NCBI GenBank assembly: GCA_003254885.1
Contig: QANT01004197.1
Location: forward strand, 1-37,772
Direction: 5' to 3'
DNA length: 37,772 nucleotides
From: Purshia tridentata
Taxonomy: Eukaryota > Streptophyta > Magnoliopsida > Rosales > Rosaceae
The translations under genes and the position numbers were made by a program. Numbering within the stretch: position 1 is the first letter of the stretch; each line of letters begins with the position of its first letter. Shown here in pieces: positions 1-11,467 of the stretch. The notes beneath the pieces were generated by a model. It did no database searches and had not been told where the DNA came from. It saw nothing but the letters and a program-made list of their open reading frames with translations.

Positions 1-307
1 CACCAAGCCGCTGATTTCCCATTTTGGGAGTGAGTGTTTCCCAAGGATCACTGTTTTCTTTAAATTTGAGGGATGGGGTGCTTCTTCAAAGTTCCCATTT
101 GGGAGTTCCCCTGAAAAAAATTTAGAGAAGGCAGCAGATGGAAGATTTCAAACTCAGTTAATGACGTGGCAAAGGGTTGGCTAAACAAGCAGTGGCTCTT
201 GCACTAGTTAAACAATCACTATATCTCAAAAACTTAACAGCTTAACACAAAATTAATACAAAGATTAGTTTAGAAACATAAAATATTTTGCCAATGGCAA
301 CTTTCTG

Positions 308-508
308 CTAGCTAAGGCAACTTGAGCCCCCAAAAATGTTGCACTGGGGGTAATGCCACTTCCCATAAGCATAAGAAAATAGAAGGAGACAAAAAATGTA
401 GGAAAAAAAATGCCAGTGTTTACCATCAAGATGCGGAGTAGTAGCTGAAGCATAACCACTGCGGGGAGAGAAAATGGTGAGAAAGCAAAGGAAGAGAGAC
501 AAAGCCAT
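308..508 (-). CDS. Possible small secreted peptide, unrecognised
   Basis: The ORF opens at 508 with a hydrophobic stretch (ALSLFLCFLTIF) that looks like a signal peptide ending near GYASA, followed by TTPHLDG. A TATA box (TATATATATA, read on minus) at about 543-558 lies roughly 40 bases upstream of the ATG, which favours a real gene. Unspliced, the ORF gives 66 residues. Inside it a T-rich stretch, 344-423, has a GT donor after GATG and an AG acceptor after CCCCC. Removing it gives a 38-residue product ending VQHFWGLKLP with stop at 312-314. I do not recognise either product. It could be a short signalling peptide, the first exon of a gene whose remainder lies left of the window, or chance. 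Confidence 0.3.
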   Translation of the reverse strand: MALSLFLCFLTIFSPRSGYASATTPHLDGKHWHFFSYIFCLLLFSYAYGKWHYPQCNIFGGSSCLS

Positions 509-542
509 ATTGTTTTGCAGTGAAAGAAGGTGCTAGAATGAC

Positions 543-558
543 CCTTATATATATATAA
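543..558 (-). promoter_or_regulatory. TATA box of the small left-end ORF
   Basis: An alternating TATATATATATA block sits about 35-50 bases before the ATG at 508 on the minus strand, the usual distance for a plant TATA box with a short leader. It could also be a simple AT repeat. Confidence 0.4.
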
Positions 559-628
559 ACAAAGAGAAAAAGCCACAAGTGGGAAATTAACACCATGTAT
601 ATAATATATATTGTTTATATTATTCAAG

Positions 629-2270
629 TCTTAATTATAAAGTTGGAAAGCATAGAAGATAAGCTACCAGTCCTTCCTTCCCATGTTAAAAGCGGCACCA
701 AATTAGCCGCGGAATATGCCTGTTTGTCTCTTATTTTTCAACTTTAAATCTTACTTTTCCACATACTTCTTTATGCAAAGAAAGACTGTACGGGTTAGTT
801 CCTATCACGTGGCAATGTGAGAGTGTGCGGTGACTAAAGAATTCATCTAACTAAAAGATAACATGCATGTGGAATAACAATTATTTAACAATTATTTTAA
901 AATTCATCAGACACATAATATCTTTTAATTAAGACTATTACTATATATTCAGCACTACTACATAACAGGAGTAGCTCACTTTTCTTCTCTTATTATAAGG
1001 GAAGGATTCGAGTTTAAATCCGAATGTGTAAGAGAAAACTTTTAATTTCGATCAACTAAGCGAACTTCAATTTTTTATAACAAGAATAACTTTGTATACT
1101 AACATATACTAACATGTAGACAATAAACCCCTTTATTTCAAATAAAATTTAGAACTTTTTAAGTAAATAAAACACTATAGCTAATGGTACAAATTAATGT
1201 ACAATCACCCATCTAAAATTGGGTGATCGTACTTTTCACGTGGTACCACTCTTCCTTTGTAAACTTTTTCTAATACTTCTCATCAACATGTGTTGTAGGC
1301 TTGGAGCCCACATGAGGCTTCATTGGCTGCCTTGATTCGCTCCTTCATCAGATCGAGTACTATGCATTGGACAGTTTTCTCAATTTCAAGATTATTGTTT
1401 ATGCAAAAGTCGCATGCTATGCCACATGTTATGACCGAAAAGAAAGTTTTATTGCTTAGTTTGAAATTTAGATGATGATGTTAATTTGTGATTGATTAAT
1501 TATAGTATGCACGGAAGATGTACAAGTTTGGTACGAAATTTGACTTTGATATAAAGGGTCATGTGCTGAACTTTGCTGTCCACATTGAACCAAACAAATC
1601 GGGATTAATTATATGTGATTGTGTGGACTTGATTTGTGAAACTTGTGCCAAGAATTAATAGAATACACCTCGGAAAAAAGTACTGAGCTCGCCTATGAAG
1701 CACCCGCCTACATTGTTCCCATTTGTACTTTTGTTTTCATAATTTTATTTGTTTATTTTCTTTTAAATGTCCTTTGGGTTTTTGAAGAACATTTCTTTCA
1801 GTCTCACCTTATGTAACTAGTCCAATATTAATGCAAGAAATTCAGCTCTGTTTTAGCCAAAACATAATTTTTTTAATTTTATGTATATTATGTTGGAGCT
1901 GAATTTTGTTGTTGCTGCAACCTGGAAGTGATTAAACATAGGTAGATTGGGAACTGGGAAGGGGTAATATTGATTGCTATTGAGATTTTAGATCATGTGA
2001 TCGCCATGTAATGAAAACAATTTTTTTATTTTTACCATAAAATCATGGCTAGTTGAAATTATTGCAAAGCGCCTGACTAACTTATCCACTACATGTCACA
2101 CTATATACACTGGCCACACGTGCGGTCATGCATCTCAAATAAGTACTATTTTTTGCAAAAATAAATTAAAATTTTCTATTATCCGATTAAACTTGGGAAA
2201 GTCAGTCCGTACTGTACGAGATTTGGGATTCCTATACCTTAGGAGATTAATTAGGGATTGTCTCATCCCG
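629..2270. other. Intergenic, AT-rich; one hairpin and one short ORF
   Basis: No convincing gene. It holds an imperfect hairpin at 1184-1248 and a 46-codon ATG ORF at 1518-1658 (begins MYKFGTKFDFD, contains ICDCVDLICETC) preceded by a possible AG acceptor at 1504-1505. That ORF has a plausible coding look but I cannot assign it, and no partner exon is visible. The right part serves as upstream region of the NAC gene and has an ACGTG core near 2118 (CACACGTGCGG), an ABRE/G-box-like site. Confidence 0.4.
1184..1248. repeat. Imperfect hairpin of about 65 bases
   Basis: The two arms are GTACAATCACCCA and TGGGTGATCGTAC, one mismatch in 13 pairs, around a loop TCTAAAAT. The pairing extends outward less perfectly to TGGTAC at 1185-1190 and GTACCA at 1243-1248. 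It may be the remnant of a small MITE or a short stem-loop RNA; nothing shows transcription. Confidence 0.5.
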
Positions 2271-2271
2271 T

Positions 2272-2290
2272 ACTATATATAGATATATAG
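2272..2290 (+). promoter_or_regulatory. TATA box region of the NAC gene
   Basis: ACTATATATAGATATATAG lies about 80-95 bases before the ATG at 2368, suitable for a transcript start around 2305-2320. Confidence 0.5.
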
Positions 2291-2367
2291 AGAGAAAGAG
2301 CAACACTTAATAAAAGTTGAAGGGAATATTAAAGCAACAGCTTGAGAGCGACGTACTTGTGATATAT

Positions 2368-5109
2368 ATGGCTAGTAGTAGTAACCCTAACACTAGCACT
2401 CCAGCTTTATATGAAGATCATGGAGGAAATCATCATGGTCATCATCATGCTATGGAGATGATGGTGAATCCGCCGTGGATGATGATGAATGGGCCACCGG
2501 TGATGATGAACGTGCCGCCAATTATGGCGGGGTATGAGTTTCTTTCCCAATTGTATCCGCCGGGCTACAGGTTTTGTCCTAGTGATGCAGAGTTGATTCT
2601 TAATTACTTGGCCCCCAAAATCTTGAAGCAGGCGCTGCCCGTCAATAAAATCATTGACATTAATCTCTACGACTATAACCCTATGCAACTCGCAGGTTTG
2701 TCTCTCTCTCCCGGCCCTTCTCTATTTCATATAACTTTCTTTGTTTTTTTGTTTCTACAACTATGTTTTTTGTTTCGTATGTACACATTTTTTTGTTAGA
2801 GCTTTAGGGCTAATATTGGGGTTTCAGGGCTTTCGTCATTAACAATATTCAAAGGTTTATTTTGAGGCCGGTTTGACAAAACAAAAAGAAAGATTTAATT
2901 ATTTTAGTTGAGGATTCGAAATATAGATTACCAGTCCCCTTAATTTGTAAGGTTAGCTAGTTATATGTAAGCAAATATATTACTCCTCAAACTTTATATC
3001 AACTACTCTTGACATGCACTCCGCGCACGTTAATTGACAATCTTTCCATAAAATTATAAGTTAATTATATTAATAGTTTATAAATTTTACTTCGCGTATC
3101 ACTTTAATCCATAGATTTTATTTTAGAATTCTAGAGTCCATAAACTCTTGTAAGAGGATTACTTTAGTCCTTTTTATAAATTATGTTACATTTTTTGTCT
3201 AAACTCCCATGTGATGTACGTGCACGTAGGTGACGACCCATCTAATTTGATGGGTTTCTTCGTTCTCATAATGGCTTAACCTTCCTCCAATATCTCATCA
3301 AATTATGTTACATTTTTTGTCTAAACCCCCATGTGATGTACGTGCACGTAGGTGACGACCCATCTAATTTGATGGGTTTCTTCGTCCTCATAATGGCTTA
3401 ACCTTCCTCCAATATCTCATCCAGCATTTACTCATTCATCCTACCTTTTCCATGTGTTGGTTGCTTCCTTTATATATTCTTCTCAGTAATTTTGAAAATG
3501 CATGTAAGGGTTGGATAAGATATTGGAGAAGAGAGGGCGCTGTGAGGACTAAAAAACCTCTCAAATATGATAGTCACGTGCAAGGCACATTAGTGTTTAG
3601 ACAAAAAATGTAACAAAAGGTAGAACTAAAGTGATATTCTTGCAATAGTTCATGAACTCCATAGTTTCACATTGAAATTTATGAACTAAAGCGGTACTCG
3701 GAATATAATTTAGATATGCATGTTGCTATAATTAACTCAATTTAGAAAATGCCATATAAGTGGCCAAAAAAAAAACTCAATTTACAATTGCAAAATATCC
3801 GTACATTGAGAGTTTTGGTTTTTTTGGGGCTAGTAGCCCTTCTTTCTTACCCAAAAAAAAAAAGAGAGTTTTGTTTGGAAAAATGCTACCCAACTTACGT
3901 GCCATCGATTTACTTGGCAGAATTTATCTTTTTATTTCTTAGGAATTTTTTATATTTTATAATCCAATATATAAATTAATGCCATAAAATTGTTGGGAAA
4001 GAAAAATTTGGAGAAAAACGCTAGGTCGACAAATAGTATCTTCATTTTCTTCGATCATTACTGTTTCTATAGATGAGAAAACTGTTCCCAATTATTAGAT
4101 AGTTGAAATAGAAATGAAATCTTACTTAAAGATGAAAATATGAATTACTATAATTATTTTGTTAATGACAGAAATGCATAAATGGCGAGAAGAGAAAGAA
4201 ATGTACTTCTTCACCCCAAGGGATAAGAAGTACCCAAATGGGAAGCGTCCGAGCCGTAGCGCTGGAAATGGATTCTGGAAGGCAACTGGTGTAGATGTAC
4301 ACATCCAACAAAAGGGTCGCACAATTGGGCACAAGAAGGCATTGGTCTTCCTTTTAGGGAAACAAAAGGACAAATTATTTGAAAAGACTAACTGGATTAT
4401 GCATGAATACACAATTCCCACAAGGAAAATTCTGCCAAGAACAACTACGCTTCCAGGTGACAATAGGGTACGTATATATATATGTATGCATGCATGCTTG
4501 TATATATGTTTTGTTGTTCATATATAATATTATCATTTATAATATTCTAGTTTAATTATGTTTGCACCACAAAAAAACCATTGAATATTGCTCAAACTCT
4601 CCTCGATCTGAGTATTTCTCAAACTTTCTTAAACTTTTTTTCAAGCAGTAATACACACTCGAGAAGAGTTCGAGCACTACTCTCGAAAAATTATAAGGTT
4701 AACTGATATTCAAAATTTCCTTAATTCTGTGTACCAAGTAGTTTTAACATACATATTTTTATGCATGCAGTTAGATGAATGGGTTTTATGCAAGGTATAT
4801 AATTCTAAGTTACCTAAGAACAAACCAAATGAAGCGAACGCTACAATTTCAGATCAAGATGAGGTGATGTCGTCATATAATTTAGAAGCTCATCATGATG
4901 AATATTCTGATGTGCCAATCTACAACAACATTAATGGTGGCTACAGCAGCAACAATATGTTTCCAATCTACAACATTAACAGGTTCGGAGAATCGGACCA
5001 GTTGCCTCCATTGCCGGAATCAGTCGATTTCAGCAGCTGGCTTGATGTCGACGACCTGCTGCCAATTGAATATGCACAGCCACTCAACTATGTAAATCCA
5101 ACTCCTTGA
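2368..5109 (+). CDS. NAC-domain transcription factor, divergent
   Basis: Sequence-specific nuclear transcription factor of the plant NAC family. Three exons: 2368-2695, 4172-4467, 4771-5109, all with GT-AG borders (CAG|GTTTGT, AGG|GTACGT), giving 320 residues. I chose the ATG at 2368; the frame is open upstream to a TTG only. Residues 1-55 are a low-complexity extension rich in His and Met ([16 protein letters not shown]). The NAC domain covers about residues 61-218: [14 protein letters not shown] (subdomain A), a weak B region lacking the usual DLPW-like motif, [16 protein letters not shown] (C), GNGFWKATG and KKALVF (DNA-binding D), WIMHEY, and [10 protein letters not shown] (E). The C-terminus is acidic ([10 protein letters not shown]), as expected of an activation region. 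Intron 1 (2696-4171) carries a foldback element; intron 2 is 303 bases. Which NAC subgroup it belongs to is not clear; family assignment is firm. Confidence 0.93.
3081..3712. mobile_element. Foldback/TIR element inside NAC intron 1
   Basis: The ends are long imperfect inverted repeats: the left begins TAAATTTTACTTCGCGTATC and the right, read in reverse complement, begins TAAATTATATTCCGAGTACC. Similarity continues inward through CTTTAGTCC-like, TTACATTTTTTGTCTAAAC and CCAATATCTCATCC blocks to about 3427 and from about 3512. The left arm contains a 122-base tandem duplication. No transposase ORF. I could not identify a clear target duplication, so the class (MULE-like or other MITE) stays open. 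Confidence 0.75.
3179..3422. repeat. 122-base tandem duplication, two copies
   Basis: Copies 3179-3300 and 3301-3422 differ at about two or three positions (AAACTCCC versus AAACCCCC, CGTTCTC versus CGTCCTC). Each has GTACGTGCACGTAGG. Near-identity means the duplication is much younger than the divergence between the two arms of the surrounding foldback element. Confidence 0.92.
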
Positions 5110-8100
5110 ATTGTCTGCAATATTAGACTTAGTTTGGTTATTTATGTTTTAAGATGTTATAATGGTCACTTTTTGCGCTTGGATTTCAAATTTTCTTTGA
5201 TACCTTTTTTTGGGGTAAGCCTTATTTTTTCCTTGATACTTTGGAAATTTCTTTAATTTGCCTTGGTTTCTTTTAGTTTATGTTTTTGGGCTTATACTTT
5301 TTTAATTTTTCTTTTTTATTCTTAAGATAATATGTATCGCTTATCTAATCGCTTATTTAATAGAGGTGAAATTTATTTGTACCGGTGAATCTAACTCACT
5401 TCTATTACCAAAAGTGATAACACATGTTGAACTAAAATGCGATCACCTTAGCATTACTCTACTTTTAACACCCACCTAGATTATTTATTGTTGATCTATT
5501 TGTAAAGGAGGCTGACCGATATTGGTACATTAAAATTTTGTACTTTTGTTTTCGCTATAGTTTTCTAATCTTGGGTCAAGTGTATAAAGGATAACTGGTA
5601 ATAAAAAAGAAGAAGAAAAAAGGACTAGTTGACGAATAGCCCAATATATACCCTTCTAATAAATTTGGGCTTAGCCGAATCCTCATAGTTGTTGAAGCTC
5701 AGTTTAGGGTTGAGTGTTTGACCCACAATAAAGCGTAGAAGATGGCATGGGCTGCCCAAACAGGCTGCTAAGCAGTTTTCAATTTTTTTTACTTGATTTG
5801 GAAAAAATGAAAAGGCCCAACACCTTAGCCGACGATGTATATCGCCTAGCCATTTATGATAGTGAGGTAATTTGCGAAAGCTCATCCAAAATTATGGTGT
5901 GTATGTAAGCTAGTGAGGTAATTGGCCCGGACTCCTGAATTTTGATCTTTATTATTTTAGATCCAAAGATTGATTTTTGTTAAACTCTAATTAAAGAGCT
6001 CTAATCCAATAAAAAAGCCCCATGTTTTAGATTAAACCCACCAGCCAACTCAAATGTTGAATTATATATTCTTATTAACAAAATTCCCTTAAACAGTAAA
6101 CTTAAAACTCAAACAACATAAAATGAAGTGCCCAATTATTATTAATTTAGTTGTATTTATCTCAATTTTGTTGGAAGGAGATCTAAAGTTCAAATTCCTT
6201 CTCTTGATATTTTAAAAAAAAAATTAAAAAGAAAAAAGAAGGTAGAAGAAGAAGAAGAAGAAAGTGAAGGGGCTCTATTTTACATACATTTTACACAACA
6301 TTACATGTACTTTTACTATTATAACAACAGGGGCCAATTTTAAAACTGTGAGATGATAAAGATTGATGGGATCGTTTTGTTAATTTCTATGTTCTTTTGA
6401 TATGATCATCTGAGACACTTCCAAGATCCCATTGTCCTAGGTAAATTATCTACCCTTAAATATAATTAAAGATCACATATTCATATGAATCATATGCAAA
6501 TTACAACAAAATTTTTGATTTCTGGACAAATAAAATATATTTATGTATAGAAAGGTTACAAGAACATGAATGAGAAAGTGAGAATGGAGAACATATGAAT
6601 GTATCATGTATGAAAGGGGCAGGAAGGGAGAGAAAAAGGACACTTGTGCCCTAAAGAGGTTTGGACAATCCATGATGCAAGGGTCATGATGCATGTCTAG
6701 TAAAGAGAGAGCCCCCATCTCAATCAATAGAGATTCCACAGTGAAATCCATTGCTTTTTCTTTTTTTTGTGGTCATACTCATATGGATGACAATCACCTA
6801 AAGTGGGGCTTCCCCACACCATCACTCATGCACATGCCATTGGTATAAGGTGGGGGGTGGAGTCATGTCCTTTGAAAGTGAAAAAGGGGTGATTAGCTAG
6901 GGCAAGGTGGGATTGTCTCTGTTTTCTTCTCTTTCTTGCCTTTATTTTAGTTGTTTCCAAAATCCATAGTACATCAAAGAGGATTTTGTCGATGCAACCA
7001 CATATTTCATTTTGACTGTGCATGCTTCCCAACTGAGGACCCATTCAGATGTGTATCATTATAAAGGATTAATAACATTTAACAAGTAGGCCCATGTTTT
7101 TTTATTATCTTTTAAATAAAATGACACATCACCTCTCAACAACCAAAAAAAAATGACAAATAAACATATGAATATAGACATACATAAACAATTTCTATTT
7201 CCATTCAAACTTAATTAGTTTTAAATGCATTGAAACTTAATTCGTTTGATCATTTAAAAATGTACTTCATATAACATCTATATATATCATATAAAAGTCA
7301 ATTCTAGCTATCATCTATTATAGAAAATGGTTTATTACTTTATGAAATTTTAAAAGAAAATGACTTTAACACTCTAATTTTGTTCATTTGCACTCCTTTT
7401 TTTGCTTTCATACGTTAATAATTAAGCAAATAAAAGAAGAAAATAAAAAGAAGAGTACAAGTATGCAAAACAGGAGTGCGAAAATCGCTACCCTTTTAAA
7501 AATATGATAAATATTTGACAATTGTATAGGAATTAAACCTTTCGGCCACACTCACATGTCTCGTTTTCTCTCTTCCTACATATAACTTCTACCACATTCT
7601 AGTAAAACCTTTATCATATTTTACACGTATTTTATATATATATATATAAATCACTACACATATGTATAATCTGTCTAGCGTATATATAGAAGAATATAGT
7701 CAAGCATTTGATAGACTAAGCTCTTATTCTCTTGGTTCCCTCATGAAATAAATCGTTTTTCGTTTACAAGGTTCATCAGAAAACAAACCATTTTTCTAAA
7801 AGTTTGGTAGACTTACGTATTTAATCAAGATGGGCTTGATATGTGGGTCGAGGTCTTAACTTACATCTTAGCTCGATTTCAAATATTCACAGTTTTGATT
7901 CAACTATATATAGCACAGTTTTGAATAGTTCAAAACAGGTGAGGTTTTGGATTTTTATTTATTTATTTTAATGAGTCTATGCAAGCAGCTAGGTTAATTA
8001 TGTTTTAAAGAAATTAATTATGTGTGTGGAGAGCATCCTCCCACACCATCTTAATTACATTACATATATGGTTGTATGCCACCTTAATAGTGTTGTGAAT

Positions 8101-8639
8101 GCTTTCTAGAGTGATCATTAACTTATATAACGATGTTAATTAACAATCCAATCTGGCATGTAATCCAAATTTTCATGCTTATAGAATTATAGGCTGGAGT
8201 ACTTATAAGCCATACGAAAAAGGCATTCCATGAGTGATCGGTGCGCTACTCATGATGCTATCATCACTTCTTTTGATTTTTGTATGAGCCATACCCAATC
8301 ACTACCACCATAGGTGCCATCTTACCCTAATCCACAGGATATGTGCTTCTTTTATTTATGTGTTTTTTTAAAACATAAAGTTACAAGGCAATGCTAGTAA
8401 CCTTCTTCTCCGACTTTCTATATCTTATTATTTTCATTTTGTAGTGTAGTCTCGTAATTAGAATTGTTTAATTTTTAAAAAAATCGTTTGGCCATGTCAA
8501 TATTATCAAATTAATAAATACTAAATATAATTGTTACCAAAAATCATATATTTATTTGATAATAGATACATATCTAAATTATTTAAGATTTAATTAATCC
8601 TTGTTGAAATAATTTTAAAAAGTGATATAAAAAATAGAA
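5110..8639. other. Gene-poor intergenic DNA
   Basis: After the NAC stop I see no exon chain or RNA gene. Contents are AT-rich DNA, an AGA microsatellite at about 6244-6262, and AT dinucleotide runs near 7638-7648. The stretch around 6590-7050 is less AT-biased and free of obvious repeats; it may hold regulatory or non-coding RNA sequence, but no motif lets me say so. A weak ORF on the minus strand at 5625-5885 looks like a repeat remnant. Confidence 0.4.
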
Positions 8640-8851
8640 AATTACATTTAAATCAATAAAACATTTCAATATTACATAATAATCAATGTAAATTTTATTT
8701 TTCCATAAAGATCAATAGATTTTGAAACTATATCCCACTTTAGTTACTAAACTCAATTCATTTTTGGTCAATAGTAACTAAAATGAAATTATAAAAAACT
8801 GCATTGATTAAAATATAATTGTGAAATTTTTGATTGATTGATTTATAATTA
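8640..8851. mobile_element. Small foldback MITE
   Basis: The two halves fold back on each other: AATTACATTTAAATCAAT at the left matches AATTATAAATCAATC read from the right, with AATCAATGTAAATTTTAT against AATCAATGCAGTTTTTTAT further in. The centre is a perfect 10-base inverted repeat, TTTAGTTACT (8740-8749) and AGTAACTAAA (8773-8782). No coding capacity. Exact ends and target duplication are not resolved. Confidence 0.6.
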
Positions 8852-10429
8852 ACCCTATAAAAAAAGAATGATACTGATTAAGAGACTATAGTGCAGAATG
8901 ATAATAATAAAAGAAAATATTATAGGAGAAGGTGGATTTGGTAAAGCAACCAGCATTCTTCATGTTATATCATAATTAACCACTCTAGTATCCCCTAATT
9001 AAGGAACCGTTCATGGGAGTGAGTGAGCAAGCTAGAGAGTTAGATCTTTAATTAGTAAGTGTTATGGCAGTAACTTATCAGTAATTATTATAATAAGATA
9101 TTTGTCATATTCTAATTAAGTTGTTATATGAAAATTTAACAAGTAATTTACTTATAAATTTATAATATGAATTTTAAAAGTAAGCAAGCAACAGACCTCG
9201 CAACACTCAAAATATTTACATTAGAGTATTACACCCCGTAATTAATGTTCTGCTTAAAGTTTTATTTAAAATCTTTGTACGTAATCCTCGATCCCTGCAC
9301 AATTGCCGCCTTGATTTATGTTTGTTGTTGTTTCCCTAATTCCTTTTTTATTTGGTAATGGAGTGGTTGGCTGTTGATTGTTTTTTTTTTTTTTTAATCT
9401 TTACAAGGATTAACAATTCGATCATGATGTAAACGATTTTATAATGTTGTTTTCTCTTTATCTTCAAATTTTCTTCTAGGACTCATTAATAATGTTTTTT
9501 TGTTCCTTTTGGTAAACTAGGAGTCTAGGTAGGACTATAATATTGTCCTTGCTTTTTTTACCAAAGTAGAATGTAGAAGAAAGATAATTTCCTAGGGTAT
9601 GTGACTTTTGTGGCCTTTTGATCTATGCTTTAAGCCTTTGTATCACATATAATATGTAGTTGTGGTCAGCCTGATCCTGCAGAGTACAGACATGCCCTGT
9701 CCCTACTTGTCTTGGAGATGCCATGCACACCCCTTACCCATTACGGGGTCCCATATACCCTATGAAATTATTCATTTTGGGCCCTCCCTCTGTATTTTTT
9801 TCATAGTTGGTCCCTCAATTTGCCTGTTTTTGTAGGAGGATGAAATTTAATGTTCGAGAGATATGTGGGTACTCTCAAGTCTCAATGATTCGCAAGTTAC
9901 AAATTACTATTGGGCAGACAAAGATAATGTTGCATCCTTTCTAATTATATTGAGCTGTAACTATATATATATCCACCTTAATTCACTATTACAAATTTAA
10001 AACTATCGATCTATTTTAAAGTTATGTACCTAACATCTGATGAGGACTTAACTGAGGGATTCTAATTACATTAAGGCATTGTAACTATATATATATATTA
10101 ATATTAATTTTTATGGGTAAGGTGTATTATGGCTTTTTGCCTTTATGGAGATAGACTGATTATATTAAAACATTCCAACATTTTTATCTATATTATTACA
10201 AATTCAAGCCTTAGGTCACGAATTTCATCATAATATATAGATATTTTCTAGCTTAACAAAGTTGTTGATCAAATGAAGGAATAAATGTTGAACAACTGTG
10301 AGAGACAACATATATAATGACCCATACATTAAATTTATAAATGTTAAAATTGATAACTTATTGACTTATTGTATTAATATTTCAACCATTAAATGAAATA
10401 AATTTTTATTAATATTAAAAAATTGTCCC
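8852..10429. other. Intergenic, AT-rich, no gene seen
   Basis: Only simple features: a run of T at about 9381-9396 and TA dinucleotide blocks near 9961 and 10088. The sub-region 9600-9800 has more balanced composition (GGTCAGCCTGATCCTGCAGAG) but no recognisable ORF, miRNA precursor or repeat. Confidence 0.4.
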
Positions 10430-10438
10430 TTTACAAAA
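10430..10438. repeat. Left target-site duplication, TTTACAAAA
   Basis: Nine bases immediately left of the GGGAAATTTG terminus, identical to 11459-11467 on the right. A 9-bp duplication is the signature of Mutator-like elements. Confidence 0.75.
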
Positions 10439-11458
10439 GGGAAATTTGAGTCATACCCGAAAATTTTCTTTTGATACCCAACATATATTTTAAACTTGAA
10501 TGGACCATTTTATCCCTTAGTAAAATTGCCAATAATGACAAATTATAATTTAAAAAAAATCAAATTTTCTTTTCATACCCAACACCTAATACCCAACTCC
10601 TTTATCAACCCTAACTTAACCATCCTCACTCATCCTCTCTCACACTCACACCTTTTCTCACACTCGCACTAACATCAAATTAAACTCTAACATCAAAACA
10701 AGGGTTTTTAGGTAGATGAATGGTGAAATCGTACCCTATGAGCCTCCAAATGATGTATGCGTGCATTTTGTGTAATTTTTTTGCATTTTTTCATGTTTTA
10801 GACGTTTTAGAAATTTTTGGTTCGGGATGTGTTCGGCGAACCAGAACCAAACACGACTACAATGTTCAGTTGGAGCCGGCCAAATAAATGACAAATGTTC
10901 GGTTGGAGCCGACCAAACAAATGACAAATGTTTAGTTGGAGCCGGTCAAACAAATGAGAAATGTTCGGTTGATGCCAACCGAAGATTTGCGATGAACTCA
11001 ACAGACCAGAGTCAAATGACCTCCGATAGCATAAATGAATCCAACCCAAAAATCTACCAAAAGCTCAAACCAATAGATAAAATTCATATAAAAACAACAA
11101 ACTCATCATAAAATAAGTTTAATTTGCCCAAAATAACAAATAAAAAACGTAAGGACTAATATTGGGTGTTATATTCAGTGGTGGTGAGGGGAATATGGCA
11201 GCTATTAGGTATGGTGTTGGGTATGGGTGTAGTGTAAATGCTTGGGTTGGGAGAGAAATTTATTATTGTTGGGTATGTGTGTAAAATTGTGGGTAAGGAG
11301 AGAAAATTAAAATAATGAGTTGGGTATTTATTAATAAGGGTAATGTGGTAATTGAGATTAGGTAAAATGAAAAAAAACTGATTTGAAAAATGTGGATGTT
11401 GGGTAAATTAAGAAATTGAATAACAAAAGAAGATTGTGAAATATAAATAGAAATTCCC
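10439..11458. mobile_element. Non-autonomous Mutator-like element, 1.02 kb
   Basis: Flanked by perfect 9-bp direct repeats TTTACAAAA. The termini are inverted: GGGAAATTTGAG at the left, GGGAATTTCTAT in reverse complement at the right. Imperfect inverted similarity continues for roughly 150 bases, sharing TTTTCTTTTG/TCTTCTTTTG, TACCCAACA and CATTTTA-like blocks. No transposase is encoded. A 33-base tandem repeat lies in the middle and produces long open frames on both strands that are not genes. Mutator assignment rests on the 9-bp duplication and long inverted ends. Confidence 0.75.
10861..10990. repeat. 33-base tandem repeat, four copies
   Basis: Units start at 10861, 10894, 10927 and 10960 with the core AATGTTCGGTTGGAGCCGAC. 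The unit is itself partly self-complementary (TTGG-AGCC-CCAA). Because 33 is a multiple of three, any stop-free frame stays open across the array on both strands. Confidence 0.92.
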
Positions 11459-11467
11459 TTTACAAAA
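11459..11467. repeat. Right target-site duplication, TTTACAAAA
   Basis: Identical to the nine bases at 10430-10438, bounding the Mutator-like element. Confidence 0.75.

Noticed and set aside
2407..2688. His-rich minus-strand ORF in NAC exon 1
   Set aside because: Shadow of the ATG/CAT-rich coding sequence on the other strand.
5625..5885. 86-codon minus-strand ORF
   Set aside because: No domain, no exon partners, no promoter signal; looks like repeat-derived sequence.
10807..11111. Overlapping open frames on both strands (80-94 codons) with repeated Cys motifs
   Set aside because: They result from the 33-base tandem repeat in the Mutator-like element; the open strand pair and repeat period explain them without a gene.
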